64,000 nt of DNA from Mantis religiosa (taxonomy: Eukaryota > Arthropoda > Insecta > Mantodea > Mantidae). Below the pieces are notes generated by a model. The model worked only from the letters and a program-made list of their open reading frames with translations, was not told the origin of the DNA and did not search any database. This document shows, piece by piece, positions 62,820 to 64,000 of the stretch. The translations under genes and the position numbers were made by a program. The DNA is taken from NCBI GenBank assembly GCA_030765055.1, contig CM060953.1:8274300-8338299 (forward strand), read 5' to 3'. How positions within the stretch are numbered: position 1 is the first letter of the stretch; each line of letters opens with the position of its first letter.

Positions 62820-62997
62820 CTGAAAAAAAAAAAAACAAAAAAAAAACACACACACATTAAAACTGATAAGAATGAAGGAAAAATTTCATATACTAATAAA
62901 TACTCAATAAAGTATGGCATATAAATCAGAATATTTACTTTTTGAACCAAAATATTACAAGAATAATTGCAGTTTTCTTTAAATGGTGTGTATTTAA

Positions 62998-63215
62998 GTT
63001 AATTGATGGAAATTAATCATTTCTTCACACTAGCTGTACAAAGGCTAAGGTTTTCAATGAATAGAGTCAACTTGAAAACTTCAATGCCATGGCCGGGATT
63101 TGAACCACGGATCTCCTGGTTTCCGGCCACTCGCTCTTACCCATTGAGCTACCATGGCCAACATGTCGTCCTGACATTAAATTCTTCAACTGACTCATAC
63201 TCCTTAAAAAACCCT
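62998..63215 (-). mobile_element. SINE family 1, well preserved
   Basis: The minus strand: gccatggtagctcaatgggt (A box), ggttcaaatcccggcc (B box), body gaagttttcaagttgactc, and tail tttccatcaattaac. Best copy for a consensus. Confidence 0.88.
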
Positions 63216-64000
63216 TACTCCTTTAGTAACATGGGAATGTTAAGCCTTTAAAAGCAGTTGTTTCTATAATGGCAGATGGCAACGAGCGTCGAGGGCAAAG
63301 ACGGGCAAAAAAAAAAAGAGCAGCCAGTTTTGATGTTTTTGGGACTCTTGGTAGCTAGCCTATTAACTACTCAAATCGATTAATCCATTAGAAGTCTGTT
63401 TCCGTTCTTCAAAAATGGAATTACCATTTAAGATCTTCTTTCTTCTCCTGCTCTATACTTTTAATTTTTAATGGTTGAAGTATTGCTTGCAACATTGAGC
63501 AGTGCGCATGGAATGGTGACGCTGTTATCATACACAGTAAGGCAGCTCGTGTAGTTCCTTTGCTAGCCAAAAGTAAACAAATGCAATGCTATCCGTGCTG
63601 ATAGATCTCATTAAAAGATTCATTAATGCTGATTATAATTTCAGACATTTTAGTATTTAAATGTAATGTAGCTGTTTCCTTAAATACAAGGAATTATCTT
63701 TTTTGCATTCAGAATCTCACTGCATGTCAGTATTTCTTGCTCACTTATTACTATTATTATTACAAACTGGCACAAAATACGGTTCGCTACACATGTTTGT
63801 TTGAAAGAACAATATCACACTATCCCCCTACACCACCATTACCTATTCCTGACCACAAACAGGTTTGCTATTATAGCTGCTACAAGAAAATCGCAGATTA
63901 TATTTTATCCACAAAGATATTGGAAGCTAATAAGTACATACAGTTTCTAACCATGGACATCTTAACATTACAGCAACAGACTTCAATTATTAATTTTTAG
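63216..64000. other. Intron or upstream region, no recognised features
   Basis: Open to the window edge on the plus strand (from 63626) but without a family motif. An A-rich run lies at 63309. The first C2 exons of the ligase are not visible here. Confidence 0.5.

Larger units (their letters stand above)
59490..62265 (+). mobile_element. mariner remains around an inserted LINE
   Basis: After the LINE, the plus strand reads LKQPPYSPCMSPCDFDSFPK then MKLPHIRVSFKTR (about 61985-62090), the third-Asp block of a mariner (here Asp to Cys in SPCM). The end is ttagttaatgacccatgta. The left part (59490-59730) shares agctagtatgctagatcac with 47240. Boundaries uncertain. Confidence 0.55.

Noticed and set aside
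59815..60519. Host proline-rich protein gene
   Set aside because: It sits in a unit with a zinc knuckle, coiled coil, poly(A) tail and flanking duplication, so it is retroelement ORF1.

Overview
This is an AT-rich eukaryotic window, almost certainly from an arthropod with a large, repeat-dense genome. It carries most of one host gene on the minus strand, with introns of up to about 10 kb filled by transposable elements. Conserved exons, GT-AG splice sites, tRNA-derived SINEs, many mariners and abundant Penelope-like elements (PLEs) support an arthropod. I would guess a hemimetabolous insect such as a termite or cockroach relative, but the sequence does not prove a lineage. There are no bacterial features, CRISPR arrays or operons.

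The host gene encodes a Nedd4-family HECT E3 ubiquitin ligase. Fifteen exons (62819 down to 4649) join in one open frame of about 2,141 coding bases. They encode the second half of a C2 domain, three WW domains, an acidic linker made of two short frame-preserving exons, and the HECT domain up to the active-site cysteine. The codon of that cysteine is split by the last intron seen. The first C2 exons lie beyond base 64000 and the terminal exon lies before base 1.

The rest is intron and mobile DNA. Region 1-4640 (downstream of the last visible exon): a LINE tail, a split gypsy remnant, PLE insertions and a SINE. Region 5150-11460: a mariner that contains both a PLE and a LINE, then a pogo/Tigger relic. 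Region 11700-20200: several PLEs, a mariner, SINEs and an unknown TIR element. Region 20300-30300: two mariners, an inverted PLE with GIY-YIG endonuclease remnants, and a LINE split by a younger LINE and a solo LTR. Region 30600-43900: PLEs, a Merlin relic, the second unknown TIR element, two abutting mariners, and a gypsy element with complete LTRs inside one of them. Region 44000-64000: SINEs, LINE fragments, a large (AAT/AAC)n array, two IS630/Tc1-like deletion derivatives, and a GC-rich LINE copy with ORF1 but no ORF2.

The most striking pattern is the PLE set. At least ten insertions are near-palindromic: two 5'-truncated copies in inverted head-to-head arrangement, with 3' ends outward and flanked by target duplications usually of 11-15 bp. 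Near the outer ends many carry a hammerhead-ribozyme-like core (CUGAUGA-type box, stem II, GAAA). Stem III is reduced to a self-complementary hexamer that differs between families (ACAUGU, ACUAGU, AUGCAU), as expected for ribozymes that work as dimers. Other notable items are two copies of a gypsy derivative sharing the same pol deletions, a degenerate 2A-like motif at the start of a LINE protein, and mariners with internal deletions or inverted duplications.
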